Source of the DNA: Thiohalocapsa sp963698775 | Lineage (GTDB): Bacteria; Pseudomonadota; Gammaproteobacteria; Chromatiales; Chromatiaceae | Assembly: GCA_963698775.1 (NCBI GenBank) | Contig: CAVOSE010000038.1 | Location: 1 to 64,000, forward strand | Reading direction: 5' to 3' | Length of the DNA: 64,000 bases | Shown: positions 8,812-17,728 of the stretch, piece after piece | Layout: each line of letters starts with the position of its first letter | Position numbering within the stretch: the first letter of the stretch is position 1 | Program-made: the position numbers and the translations under genes | Notes under the pieces: model-generated | The model's input: the letters and a program-made list of their open reading frames with translations, nothing else | Told to the model about the DNA's origin: nothing | Database searches by the model: none

Positions 8812-10309
8812 ATGGACAAGTTCAGGCTCGCAGGCTTACTGACCATCGTCACCATTGGCGTCTGCGCGCTTCCCCGCGCCCTATCCGCGACTAGCACCGA
8901 TCCACTGGCCGCCTTCGTGTTGCTCGGACAGACCGATGCCGGTGCCCAATTCGCACTGGCGCGAGTTATCATCGACAAGGCGGGCGCGGAGTGCCCATCC
9001 CTAAAACCCGCTGCCGGAGACGGCGATCAGTGGCCGATGACGCCGCGCGACAACGCCGACAAGGACAACTTCGACGTGACCGTCTGCGAGGCCTTATACC
9101 CGATGGACGGGTCCCGGATGGACCTTGACGGCACCTCCATACGTCTACCCCCTGTGCCCGCTACCGTCTCCCGTGTCGTGGTGTTTGGCGACACGGGCTG
9201 CAAGCCGAAAGAGCAGGAGGATTGCAAGAGAGCCAAGGACTGGCCCTTCCGCGAGATGGCCGACGCCGCTGCCAAGGCCGACCCACCCCCAGACCTGATT
9301 CTGCATATGGGAGACTACAATTATCGGGGCACGCCAGGCTCGATCAGCATCGAGCAGGCCAACGGCAAGACGGAGCGGGTGCGCGTCTACGACGCCGGTG
9401 ACAACACCCCGAGCGTCACCTGCACCCTCGCCGGTCCCTACCACGGCCAGAATAGCGTGGGCAGTGACACCCCCGACTCCTGGAAGGCTTGGAACGACGA
9501 CTTCTTCACGCCCGCCGCCAAGCTCTTGCGCACCGCCCCCTGGGTCTTTGCCCGCGGCAACCACGAATTGTGCAGCCGCGCGGGTCCTGGTTACTTCTAC
9601 TTGCTAGACCCCGGCTCGGCGCTGGTGCATGGCAGCGGCGGCCAGCAGATCTGCCCGCCGGCGGAAAACAGCATGCCCCTGATCTTTCGCCAGCCATACC
9701 GCGTCGACCTAGGCGGGCTGTCCGTGGTCGTGCTGGATTCCGCCAATGCCTGCGATCAGGGTAGCCTGCATCAGTCGCACTTCGATGCCCAGTTCAAGCA
9801 GATTCAGCCACTGGTCAGGGACGCTCCCGCCGCTAACGCCGTCTGGCTAGTGAGCCATCGGCCCCTGTGGGGCCTGGAGAAGCCCCGCACCCACACCCCC
9901 AAGACGCAACTCGACGCCTCCGGTCAGAACGCCATCATCGACCAGACCCTGGAGACCGCGTTTGCCAACTATCCCGTTCCCGAAGCCGGTCCACTTGGTG
10001 CTTTCCGGACACATGCATCGTTTCCAGACCATCAGCTTCGATCCCCCACGGGTACAACCAGACCAACTCATCCTGGGCAACGGCGGCGTCGCCCTCGCCG
10101 AGAACTTTCCGCCGGGCCCCTTCTCGGTTGCCATCGGCGATGCGACCGCGGTGGGCTTCGGCCTCAGCAAGTTCGGCTATTTGGAGGTCGCACCCACCGG
10201 CGGCGGCGCATGGACGGGACGCCTGCTCGGCCGCAAAGGCGAGCTGCTCGCGCGGTGCGACTCCAGTCAGCGATCCAAGGCGGGGATTTGCGCGCCAGCG
10301 GGTAGGTGA
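8812..10309 (+). pseudogene. Secreted calcineurin-like metallophosphatase, frameshifted
   Basis: The first frame, starting at 8812, codes for a signal peptide (KFRLAGLLTIVTIGVCALPRA) and most of a metallophosphatase: VVVFGDTG with the first metal aspartate, LILHMGDYNYRG (GD motif), FARGNHELC (GNHE motif) and WLVSHRPLW. The last metal motif (VHLVLSGHMHRF, GHxH) and the C-terminus (ILGNGGVALAENFPPGPF, then FGYLEVAP) lie in another frame that runs to 10309. The shift falls near 9965-9995, around the run CCCGTTCCCGAAG. Without it the protein would be about 498 aa and periplasmic. It is either a recent pseudogene or a sequencing error. The first frame continues out of register to 10305 and gives a nonsense tail. 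Confidence 0.8.
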
Positions 10310-10580
10310 TCCCGGAGCAACTGCCGGACTTAGGATCATCCGTGCGCCCTGCGACGAGCCCGCCGACCGTGGGCGATACGATCGCGCCACCTGCGCGGTG
10401 CGCCGATGCCCCGCGGTCTCAACAACGCGCTGGCGGAGCGAGCGCAGGGCATTGCGTTCTGTGCCTAGGTGTCGGCGACGCGGTTCTGCATCCAGGGCAG
10501 AGGCAATTCCTAGGGCTGGCACTTCCCGAGGATCGTCAGGGATCTTGGTTTTGTGGGCGTGACTAAGAGCGGTCAGGCAC

Positions 10581-10603
10581 AAAAAAGCCGCTCGAAAGCG
10601 GCT
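10581..10603 (-). terminator. Terminator of tRNA-Met
   Basis: On the minus strand the stem GCCGCT/AGCGGC with loop TTCG is followed by six T residues, 18 bases after the tRNA 3' end. Confidence 0.75.
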
Positions 10604-10620
10604 GATTTTGTTCGCGATGT

Positions 10621-10697
10621 TGGTGGCTACGGCTAGATTCGAACTAGCGACATCGGCATTATGAGTGCCGCGCTCTAACCAACTGAGCTACGTAGCC
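10621..10697 (-). tRNA. tRNA-Met(CAT)
   Basis: The minus strand reads GGCTACGTAGCTCAG at the 5' end, an anticodon loop CTCATAA with anticodon CAT, the T-arm GTTCGAATC, and the acceptor end CGTAGCC followed by A and an encoded CCA. The first acceptor pair is G:C and the GGG/CCC anticodon stem of initiator tRNA is missing, so this is the elongator form. It could also be a tRNA-Ile2 whose C34 is modified by TilS; sequence alone does not fully separate these. Confidence 0.93.
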
Positions 10698-10875
10698 GGA
10701 GCCGAAAAGTCTAACTGCGGCATTCCTATGCGTCAAGCGATTGGTCCATCGGGCGATCGCCGCGGTCCACCGCTCCCGGGGTCGGTGAGGAACGATCGGT
10801 CCGTGGTACAAGCGGCGATCCATGCCGACGACGAGCTGAGGCGCCGCGTGGCGTTTCCGCGGCTTAGTCGACGCC

Positions 10876-11985
10876 TTAGTCGAAAAGTGACAATTGCTGC
10901 CCCGCTAGCGCCGGTCGTCGAAACTGTTCCACGCTCAACTGCCAAGCGCTGTCCTGCCGGCTTAGGCCCTGTTTGCGGATGGCTAGTCTGAAACGTTGTT
11001 GGAGTAGTTCGGCAACCGGCCCGGTGCCGGATAGGCGGCTGCCGAAGTTGGCGTCGTTAAGGCGTCCGTCGCGGCATTGGCGGATCAGGTTTAGCACTTT
11101 GTCCGCACGCTCAGGGTAGTGCTGGAGCAGCCAGTCCTGAAACAGGTCTTTGATTTCCAGTGGCAGGCGAATCAGTAGGGCGCCGGCGCGGCTGGCACCG
11201 GCCTCTGCTGCCAGAGCAACGATGCGTTCCATGTCCGTATCCGTCAGGCCTGGTATCAACGGTGAGACCAGGACCCCCACGGGGATACCGGCGGCGGCCA
11301 GATCCGCGATCGCGCGGAGGCGTCGCCTGGGGCTGGCGGCACGGGGTTCGAGGATGCGCGCCAGTTCGTCGTCTAGGGTCGTGATCGAGATCTGCACGGC
11401 GCACAGTTGGCGAGCGGCCATGTCCGCGAGCAGGTCGCGGTCGCGCAGCACCAGCGCGGACTTTGTGGTGATGGCGACTGGATGGCCGCAGTCCGACAGC
11501 ACCTCGAGGATCTGTCGCGTGATGCCGAGGCGCCGTTCGATCGGCTGGTAAGGGTCGGTGTTGGCGCCGAGCACGAGTGTCGCCGGGCGATAACCGGGTG
11601 CGGCGAGTTCGCGGAGCAGTTGCGCGGCGGCGTCGGGTTTGTGGAACAGACGTCGTTCGAAGTCGAGCCCCGGCGACAGCCCGAGCCAGGCGTGGGTAGG
11701 CCGTGCGTAACAATAGATACATCCATGCTCGCAGCCGCGGTACGGGTTCACGCTGCGGTCGAAGGGGATGTCTGGGGAGTTGTTGTAGCTGATGGCGCGT
11801 CGGCTGTGGTCGATGCCGAGTTCGGTCTTCGGGGCGGCGACGTCACCGTCAAAGGTTGCCTCCTGCCACCAGCCGTCGTCCACCGCTTCTCGCCGGTGCT
11901 CGGCGTAACGGCTGTCCGGGTTGCTCGCGGTGCCGCGGCCGCGCAGCGCGCTGCTTGGCTGATTGGGATCGGTCTCGTTGTGCAT
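10876..11985 (-). CDS. PA0069-family radical SAM protein (SplB-related)
   Basis: The 369-aa protein starts MHNETDPNQPSSALRGRGT and continues with NPDSRYAEHRREAVDDGW. These conserved N-terminal segments are found in the PA0069 group. The radical SAM cluster motif is CEHGCIYCYA (C-x3-C-x2-C) near residues 96-105, preceded by NPYRGCEHG. Other conserved pieces are LGANTDPYQPIER, ITTKSALVLRD, VQISITTLDDELARILEPRA, and VSPLIPGLTD. Members are related to spore photoproduct lyase, but their substrate is not known. The frame is open 27 codons further upstream, but the homology supports the ATG at 11985. It stands alone. Confidence 0.88.
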   Translation of the reverse strand: MHNETDPNQPSSALRGRGTASNPDSRYAEHRREAVDDGWWQEATFDGDVAAPKTELGIDHSRRAISYNNSPDIPFDRSVNPYRGCEHGCIYCYARPTHAWLGLSPGLDFERRLFHKPDAAAQLLRELAAPGYRPATLVLGANTDPYQPIERRLGITRQILEVLSDCGHPVAITTKSALVLRDRDLLADMAARQLCAVQISITTLDDELARILEPRAASPRRRLRAIADLAAAGIPVGVLVSPLIPGLTDTDMERIVALAAEAGASRAGALLIRLPLEIKDLFQDWLLQHYPERADKVLNLIRQCRDGRLNDANFGSRLSGTGPVAELLQQRFRLAIRKQGLSRQDSAWQLSVEQFRRPALAGQQLSLFD

Positions 11986-12202
11986 CGGGATGCGTCTCGC
12001 AGAGGCTTTGGCTATAGTTTGCCACGAGGGCGTCGAGACCTTCGCCGACGCCCATACGCACGGCATGCTGGTGACGGTGCCGGACTGGCCGGCACATCCG
12101 GTGTGGGTGCGTCAGTCTTTGGAGGTGCGGGGTAGCCGCATCGAGCCCTAGTTGGAGCAGGTTGCGGTACACGCCTTGGTTTGGCACGTGCGATCATCAA
12201 CC

Positions 12203-12643
12203 ATGGAACATCGCGTCTTTGTCTACGGTACGCTGTTGCGTGGCGAGCTCAATCACGGATTGCTGGCGGATTCCGTCTATCTCGGCACGTATCGTACCGA
12301 ACCTCGCTTCACGTTGTATGCGCTCAGCGGCTATCCGGGATTGGTGGCCTCCGGCACGACCGCAGTCAGTGGCGAGGTCTACCGTGTCGATGAATTTGGG
12401 CTGCGCATACTGGATCAGCTGGAGGGCTATCCGCGACTCTATGGCCGCCGGCTGATGCCGACGCCGTTTGGCCGTGCCTGGGTTTATCTTTATCGCGGGG
12501 CGGTCAGAGATCGGCCCGTGATCCGTTCCGGGGATTGGCGGGATTTGTCGCGACACGCAGGCGGACTGCGCGCCGCGGCGATCCGCAACCAGCCTGACCC
12601 GAGCGATACCAGCCGTCGGCAACGGTCGACAGCGCATGATTGA
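12203..12643 (+). CDS. Gamma-glutamylcyclotransferase (AIG2/GGCT-like)
   Basis: The 146-aa protein opens with the family signature VFVYGTLLRGELNHGLL near residues 4-20. Then come ALSGYPGLV and GEVYRVDEFGLRILDQLEGYP, where the glutamate of LDQLEGYP is the expected catalytic acid. YLYRGAV follows. The fold releases 5-oxoproline from gamma-glutamyl amines; the true substrate is unknown. The ATG at 12203 was chosen because the motif begins only three residues later, although the frame is open 17 codons further upstream. The last 25 residues are polar and probably disordered. An OsmC gene follows 36 bp downstream. Confidence 0.85.
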   Translation: MEHRVFVYGTLLRGELNHGLLADSVYLGTYRTEPRFTLYALSGYPGLVASGTTAVSGEVYRVDEFGLRILDQLEGYPRLYGRRLMPTPFGRAWVYLYRGAVRDRPVIRSGDWRDLSRHAGGLRAAAIRNQPDPSDTSRRQRSTAHD

Positions 12644-12679
12644 AACCGGCAAGCTGCCGGCGTTACCGGAGAACAGTTA

Positions 12680-13144
12680 ATGTCTGACGAACAAGGCCGC
12701 TTCACGATCCATCTGGAGCAGCGTGAGGGCTATGAGATCAACGTCCGCTTCGACTGGAAGCGGGCGGCAGACCTGCTCATGGACGAACCGCCGCCGCTGG
12801 GCGAGCAGTCCGGACCCAACGCATCGCGACTGCTCGCGGCCGCTGCCGCCAACTGTCTGTCGGCCAGCCTACTGTATTGCCTTGCGAAAGAAGAGCCGCC
12901 GGAGAACAGTCTGCGTGCCGAGGCCACCTGCATCCTGGTGCGCAACGACAAGAAGCGGTTGCGTATCGGCGGGTTGGAGGTCAAGTTGATCGCCGGCGAT
13001 GCGCTGACTAGCTCGCGGCGCTTCGACCGCTGCAAGGATCTGTTCGAAGACTTTTGCGTTGTCTCCGCGAGCATCCGCGAGGGCATCCCCATTGCCGTGA
13101 CGGTGGTGGACGAAGCGGGCAATCTATTGCACAGCGCCGATTGA
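12680..13144 (+). CDS. OsmC family protein
   Basis: The 154-aa protein has the OsmC/Ohr fold pattern: an N-terminal strand pair (FTIHLEQREGYEINVRFDW), GPNASRLLAAAAANCLSASLL near residues 45-64 with one conserved cysteine, and a second cysteine in FEDFCVVSASIREGIPI near 113-129. These positions correspond to the redox-active pair of peroxidase members. The expected role is reduction of organic hydroperoxides in the cytosol, but OsmC paralogues vary. It sits 36 bp after the cyclotransferase gene, so the two may share a transcript. Confidence 0.85.
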   Translation: MSDEQGRFTIHLEQREGYEINVRFDWKRAADLLMDEPPPLGEQSGPNASRLLAAAAANCLSASLLYCLAKEEPPENSLRAEATCILVRNDKKRLRIGGLEVKLIAGDALTSSRRFDRCKDLFEDFCVVSASIREGIPIAVTVVDEAGNLLHSAD

Positions 13145-13163
13145 CTTGATGGGGCGAGGCGCT

Positions 13164-13183
13164 GCTTCGAAAACCGGCGCTCC
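13164..13183. repeat. Partial REP-like unit (CCGGCGCTCC family)
   Basis: The 3' half of a REP unit (AAAACCGGCGCTCCC) follows the OsmC gene. Fuller units of the same family lie at 24470-24498 and 33709-33767, and a variant at 19229-19257. Confidence 0.4.
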
Positions 13184-13231
13184 CAAGAGGCATCGGTGCG
13201 TCGCTTTAGCTTGACATGAGTACCAAATAGC

Positions 13232-13945
13232 ATGGCATTGCCGGCAACTGAGACGGTCGGGACTCTCGATGAGTTGCCGTCGGCGCTGTCGCGGCTGGGA
13301 CTTGCGCCGCCGCGCCCGGTGCTGGTCTTGGTAGGTGGCGCCTCCGGGCTGGAGAGGGTCGTCGCGGACGGGTTGCTGGTGTTGTTTCGCGATCGGCTGG
13401 CGCCGCTACTCGATCAACTTGGCGCCGTCGTCGTGGATGGCGGCACCGATGCCGGGGTAATGGCTCTGATGGGGCAGGCGAGGCGGGCGGCGCGGGCTCG
13501 ATTCCCGTTGCTGGGCGTTGCGGCTCGCCACACGGTGCGCTTGCCTGGTGACCAGGCGGCAACGGGCGCGGAGCTGGAACCGAATCACAGCCATCGGCTG
13601 CTGGTGCCCGGGCGGAACTGGGGCGATGAGATTCCGTGGATGACTGCGGTGGTCAACCACCTGGGAGCCGCTGGCGCCCGCGCGACGCTGGTCGCCGCGG
13701 GTGGACGCATCACCCTGCTGGACGTCGAGGCCAGCCTGGCGGATGGTCGCCCTACATTGCTGCTTGCTGGCAGCGGTGGCACCGCCGATGCCATCGCTCG
13801 TGCCAGCTCCAGTCAGCGACACCCACTCGTCAAGGTGCTGCCCCAGTCCGGCGGTTGGCGGGGGCTCGCGGCTGCACTGACTCGGTCGCTGGCCGGTGGC
13901 GCGTCGCCGGGACCTGCTGTGGGGCACGATGTTTCGCGCGCCTGA
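13232..13945 (+). CDS. LSDAT-type SLOG protein (prokaryotic TRPM-like SLOG domain)
   Basis: This 237-aa protein is a single Rossmann-like domain of the SLOG superfamily. It has VLVLVGGASGLE near residues 31-42, then AVVVDGGTDAGVMALMGQA near 65-83, the glycine-rich signature that in this family sits at the nucleotide site. FPLLGVAAR, NHSHRLLVPGRNWGDEIPWM and PTLLLAGSGGTADAIA follow. This pattern matches the prokaryotic relatives of the N-terminal domain of TRPM channels. No enzyme has been assigned to this group; it is thought to bind a nucleotide-derived ligand. The gene overlaps the next one by 17 bp, so the two are translationally coupled. The start ATG at 13232 lacks a strong ribosome site. 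Confidence 0.75.
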   Translation: MALPATETVGTLDELPSALSRLGLAPPRPVLVLVGGASGLERVVADGLLVLFRDRLAPLLDQLGAVVVDGGTDAGVMALMGQARRAARARFPLLGVAARHTVRLPGDQAATGAELEPNHSHRLLVPGRNWGDEIPWMTAVVNHLGAAGARATLVAAGGRITLLDVEASLADGRPTLLLAGSGGTADAIARASSSQRHPLVKVLPQSGGWRGLAAALTRSLAGGASPGPAVGHDVSRA

Positions 13946-15662
13946 GGTCTTGATTATCGGCAGCGGTGACCTCGCCGATGCCACGCAGTCCGCGTTGCGG
14001 CGGCATCGGCGCGTGCGGCGTGTTCAGGCTGTCGGCGGCATTGGCGCGGGGTTGCGCGCCGGATCGACGCTAATCCTTACCGCCGGTGTAGAGCTGGAGC
14101 GCCTGATGCCCTTGCTCGCTTCGGATGCCAAGCCACGGGATCGCTCCCCGTCGCGGGTGTTGCTGCTATCGGATTGCGGCTCACGGGTGTCGATGCCGGC
14201 TTCGGCCGCCGAGGTCGGGGCGCGTGTGCAATTCATCGATATCGAACGCAGTGCCGCACGTTCGTTGCTCGCACGCTGGCCGCTGCACTTCGGCTTCGAT
14301 CCGCTGTTTGGGCAGCAGGTGCACCTGATCATCGCCGGGCGCACGCCGTTTGCCGATGCCCTGCTGGTGCACGCGTTGCGACTGGCTCACTACAGCGAGC
14401 TTCAGCCCGTGATGACGCTACTGTGCGAAGATCCCGCGGCCTGGGAGCGGGATTTTTCCGCCGCGCACCCGCAGGCTGGCGCCTTCAGTCGCCTGCGTTT
14501 TCGCCGCTCCGAGCAGCCGCAGCTGGCCGCCGAGGCGCCTGTGACGGGGGTCGTCGTGTGCGCGCAGCCGGCGAATGCCGGACTTGCTCTGGCCGACGCG
14601 CTGGCACGCACCATCGCCGCGGAGCAGGGCCTATCGCCCGCGATACTGCTCGACGTCGGCGATGCAGCACCCGCCGGCAGTTTGGATGATTGGGACGGTC
14701 AGATCCTGCCGTTCTCGCAGCGCCCCATGGTGCTGACGCCGGAGGTGTTGCTGGACGGACAGGGCGATGAGCTTGCGCAGGTCATTCACGAACACTATCG
14801 CGATACCAGTGCCGCCCAAGGGCGTGACCCGGACACCGAACCCGCGTCGCGACCTTGGGCCGAGTTGGCCGACTCCTACCGCTACGCGAACCGGCATCAG
14901 GCCGATCATCTCTGGGCCAAACTCGCGGTGACCGACTGCCGCGCGGTGCCGGAGGACCTGGTCGAATCCTTTGCCTTTGCCCCAGCGGAGGTAGAGCGGC
15001 TTGCGGTCATAGAGCATGCTCGCTGGGCGGCGGACCGCTATCTGGACGGGTGGAGTTACGCGCCGCGGCGCGACAACGCCCGCAAGCATCATCCGCAGCT
15101 GATCCCGTATGCCGACCTGTCGCGACCGATGAAGGACCTGGATCGGTTCGCCGTGCGCCTGGTGCCGGCCCTGCTGGCGCGCTCCGGCCTCGGACTGGTG
15201 CGTATGCTCATCGTCGGTGTGGCCGAAGCGGCAACGACGGTTTCGGCCGGGCGGTTGCGACCCTGGGTTGATCAGGTGTTGCAGCGCTTGCTGGCGCGCT
15301 ACCCCGACCGCGGTCTGGTGATCGCGGCAACCCTGGCCGATCCGACCTCGCGCCTTGTGGCTCGGCGCGCGCTGCGGCTGGCCGATGCCGAGCTGTTCCT
15401 GCTCGCTCCCCGACCGCTGTCTACGGTACTGGCGACGCAGCCCGATGCGGACGCCCGACGCGACCTGCTGTCGCTGGTTGCACGCGCGGAGCGGCGCATC
15501 CCGTTGGCGGCGGAGGGGGCGCTGGAGCGCTGGCTCGCTGCCCGTGCCGAGATCCTGGTGCGATTCGACGAGGCTCCGGGGGAGTCGGGCCAGGAAGCGG
15601 TTGCGCGCAAGCAGGTACGGGTCGATCCCGACCGCGGACTGGCCTGGAATTTCGAGTACTGA
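13929..15662 (+). CDS. Rossmann-RyR-SLOG three-domain protein
   Basis: The 577-aa product shows three parts. Residues 1-260 contain two TrkA-N-like Rossmann segments: VLIIGSGDLADATQSAL at the start, and VHLIIAGRTPFADALLVHAL near 132-151. Residues about 305-420 form an RyR domain, with YRYANRHQADHLWAKL, then LAVIEHARWAADRYLDGW and YAPRRDNARKHHPQLIPY, and PMKDLDRFAV. The C-terminal part (about 425-530) resembles a SLOG domain of the type with LVIAATLADPTSRLVARRAL and LFLLAPRPL. No membrane segment is present. RyR domains in bacteria are linked to nucleotide or NAD-derived ligand sensing; here this is inference. The ATG at 13929 overlaps the LSDAT gene, which points to a joint function. The ParA-like gene lies 115 bp downstream. 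Confidence 0.75.
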   Translation: MFRAPEVLIIGSGDLADATQSALRRHRRVRRVQAVGGIGAGLRAGSTLILTAGVELERLMPLLASDAKPRDRSPSRVLLLSDCGSRVSMPASAAEVGARVQFIDIERSAARSLLARWPLHFGFDPLFGQQVHLIIAGRTPFADALLVHALRLAHYSELQPVMTLLCEDPAAWERDFSAAHPQAGAFSRLRFRRSEQPQLAAEAPVTGVVVCAQPANAGLALADALARTIAAEQGLSPAILLDVGDAAPAGSLDDWDGQILPFSQRPMVLTPEVLLDGQGDELAQVIHEHYRDTSAAQGRDPDTEPASRPWAELADSYRYANRHQADHLWAKLAVTDCRAVPEDLVESFAFAPAEVERLAVIEHARWAADRYLDGWSYAPRRDNARKHHPQLIPYADLSRPMKDLDRFAVRLVPALLARSGLGLVRMLIVGVAEAATTVSAGRLRPWVDQVLQRLLARYPDRGLVIAATLADPTSRLVARRALRLADAELFLLAPRPLSTVLATQPDADARRDLLSLVARAERRIPLAAEGALERWLAARAEILVRFDEAPGESGQEAVARKQVRVDPDRGLAWNFEY

Positions 15663-15777
15663 GGCCGGCCTTGACTTCGCGCCCGCGGGGCTTACCATGC
15701 GCGCTCCTTATCACCACCGGTTCGGTCGCATCGCGCGGCAGGGTCGGTTCGTTTCGGTTTCAGCGAGGAATCCGTCG

Positions 15778-16530
15778 ATGAGCAATATCCACTTCGTCGG
15801 GGGCGAAAAAGGCGGTATCGGCAAGTCCGTGCTGGCGCGGCTGCTGGCGCAGTATCACATCGATCGCGGATTGCCGTTCTGCGTCTTCGACTCGGACCGT
15901 TCTCACGGCGCCATGCTGCGTTTTTATGGCGACTATACGACCCCGGTGGCACTGGATGCCTTCGACAGCGCGGACCTCATCATGGAAACGGCGCTGCAAC
16001 AGCAGCAGGACGTCATCGTCGATCTCGCGGCGCAGACGGCGACACCCCTCTTTCAATGGATCGACGACAACGATCTGATGTCGCTGGCCATGGAGGAGGG
16101 CGTCGGCATCGTGTTCTGGCATTTGATGGATGACGGCGCGGACAGTATCGCGTTGTTGCGCGGCATGCTCGATCGGCGAGATGCCGGCGAGCACCTGGTG
16201 GCCGTGCGCAACCATGGTCGTGGCGGCGATTTTGGTCCATTCGACCGCTCGTCGGTACGCGCCGATGCCGAGCAGGCCGGCGTGCGGCTGATGGATCTTC
16301 CGGCCCTGCACGAGGCGACCATGCGTAAGGTCGATCACCAGGCGGCCAGCTTTTGGGCCGCGGCCAACAGCCGCGATGGTTTGGGGCTCATGGACCGCCA
16401 GCGCGTCAGGGTGTGGTTGCGTAGGGCCTATGCGCCGCTTGATCAGATGGCTGCGGCATTGTTCGTCGCCCCTGCAGCGTCCGAGGAAGCGGCGCCCGAG
16501 ATGACGCCGACCTATGATTCCGCGTTCTAA
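15778..16530 (+). CDS. ParA/MinD-like P-loop ATPase
   Basis: The 250-aa protein begins with a deviant Walker A motif of the ParA kind (GGEKGGIGKSVLARLLAQY, signature lysine before GGIGKS). FCVFDSDRSHG follows, equivalent to the Walker A' aspartate strand, and DVIVDLAAQT is the Walker B region. Relatives are often annotated as mobilisation proteins. Chromosome partition is unlikely because there is no parB or parS nearby. It is co-directional with the LSDAT and RyR genes and 115 bp downstream of them, so it is probably the third member of that unit. The ATG at 15778 was chosen for its GAGGA ribosome site; the frame is open further upstream. Confidence 0.75.
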   Translation: MSNIHFVGGEKGGIGKSVLARLLAQYHIDRGLPFCVFDSDRSHGAMLRFYGDYTTPVALDAFDSADLIMETALQQQQDVIVDLAAQTATPLFQWIDDNDLMSLAMEEGVGIVFWHLMDDGADSIALLRGMLDRRDAGEHLVAVRNHGRGGDFGPFDRSSVRADAEQAGVRLMDLPALHEATMRKVDHQAASFWAAANSRDGLGLMDRQRVRVWLRRAYAPLDQMAAALFVAPAASEEAAPEMTPTYDSAF

Positions 16531-16584
16531 AGTCGGTAACGATAACCAGTCAACTGTTCGGCCGCGTTTTGGCAAAGAAACCCG

Positions 16585-17175
16585 ATGCCCAGAGTCGATA
16601 CCGATAGCTTCTACCGCAACGCCCTAGCGAGCTACGGGCACAACGCCGAAGGCGTGCATTGGGCCTCCCAGCGCACGCAGCAGGCGAGGTTCGAGGCGCT
16701 CCGACGCTTTCTGCCGTTGGACCTCTCGGATCTGACGTTGGTGGATGTCGGGTGCGGACTCGGCGACTTCTACCAGTACTTGGTCCATCAGCGCGATCGG
16801 CCCAGGCGCTACATCGGTATTGATGTGGTCGCCCCAATGGTCGAAGCGGCCGCCGAGCGCACCGGATGCGAGATCTTGCAGCGCGACGCCTTGCACGATG
16901 CGCTGCCGGGCGCGGACTATTACGTCTGCAGCGGCGCGATGAACACCTTGACGCGGGAGGAAAGCGAGCAGTTCATTCGTCGCTGCTTCGGCGCGGCGAC
17001 GCAGGGCTTCGTGTTCAACTTGCTGAAGGGCCGCCAGCGGCCGGGCGTGTTCAATCATTGCATGCCAGACGATCTACGACCCCTCGCCGCGGAGTACGAC
17101 ATCGAGCCCTGCTTCGCCGAAGACTACCTGCCCGACGATTTCACGGTTGCGTTCTTGCGTTCCCCGTCGGACTGA
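16585..17175 (+). CDS. Class I SAM-dependent methyltransferase
   Basis: This 196-aa protein has motif I LVDVGCGLGDFYQYLV near residues 53-68 and the acidic end of strand 2 in YIGIDVVAPMVEAA near 79-92. Strand 4 reads ADYYVCSGAMNTL. The substrate is not readable. The gene starts 54 bp after the ParA-like ATPase gene and could belong to the same transcript, but the protein is of a generic type and may be unrelated to the LSDAT-RyR unit. No clear ribosome site is seen; the AAAGAAA before the ATG may serve. Confidence 0.8.
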   Translation: MPRVDTDSFYRNALASYGHNAEGVHWASQRTQQARFEALRRFLPLDLSDLTLVDVGCGLGDFYQYLVHQRDRPRRYIGIDVVAPMVEAAAERTGCEILQRDALHDALPGADYYVCSGAMNTLTREESEQFIRRCFGAATQGFVFNLLKGRQRPGVFNHCMPDDLRPLAAEYDIEPCFAEDYLPDDFTVAFLRSPSD

Positions 17176-17353
17176 CGCCGTTCGGCCGCGATGACGCCGC
17201 GCGGAAACGGGCTCACATGGTTGTCGGCATTCACAATCGCTCCCGTGCTCGCCTTGCTAGGGAAAGACCGTACGCTACTGGTGGGAAACTGCGACAGCCG
17301 TTTCGATCTGCTAGACTGCCGGCCACTTTTAAGCTGACCATTAGGAGTCGCTC

Positions 17354-17728
17354 ATGGCTGTTATCGAGCTGACGAACGAAAATTTCGAATCGACCATCAC
17401 TGACAGTGCCTTCGTGCTGGTGGACTTTTGGGCGCCTTGGTGTGGTCCCTGCCGTTCCTTTGCGCCGGTCTACGAAAAGGTCGCTGGTGACCATGAGAAC
17501 ATCGTCTTCGCCAAGGTCAACACCGAGGACGAGCAGCAGATTGCCGCCCACTTCCAGATTCGTTCCATCCCGACACTGATGATTTTCCGCGACCAGGTCA
17601 TTATCTTCTCCCAGGCGGGTGCACTGCCCGAGGGGTCGCTGCGCGATCTCGTCGCCAAGGCGGCTGAGCTGGACATGGACAAGGTACGTGCGGATATTGC
17701 TCAGCAGCAAGAGAGCGGGGCGGCATGA
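17354..17728 (+). CDS. trxA: Thioredoxin family protein
   Basis: The 124-aa protein has the classical thioredoxin fold and active site DFWAPWCGPCRSF near residues 24-36. The cis-proline segment IRSIPTLMIFRDQ lies near 71-83. The C-terminus is about 15 residues longer than E. coli TrxA. It acts as a general cytosolic disulfide reductase. A TAGGAG ribosome site lies 7 bases before the ATG. It is monocistronic in appearance, with a DUF1249 gene 144 bp downstream. It could be a second thioredoxin paralogue rather than the main one. Confidence 0.88.
   Translation: MAVIELTNENFESTITDSAFVLVDFWAPWCGPCRSFAPVYEKVAGDHENIVFAKVNTEDEQQIAAHFQIRSIPTLMIFRDQVIIFSQAGALPEGSLRDLVAKAAELDMDKVRADIAQQQESGAA

Noticed and set aside
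14631..15698. 355-codon open frame on the minus strand
   Set aside because: Antisense shadow of the Rossmann-RyR-SLOG gene.
15778..16530. Chromosome-partition ParA
   Set aside because: The deviant Walker A fits, but there is no parB, no parS palindrome and no mnmG/rsmG neighbourhood.
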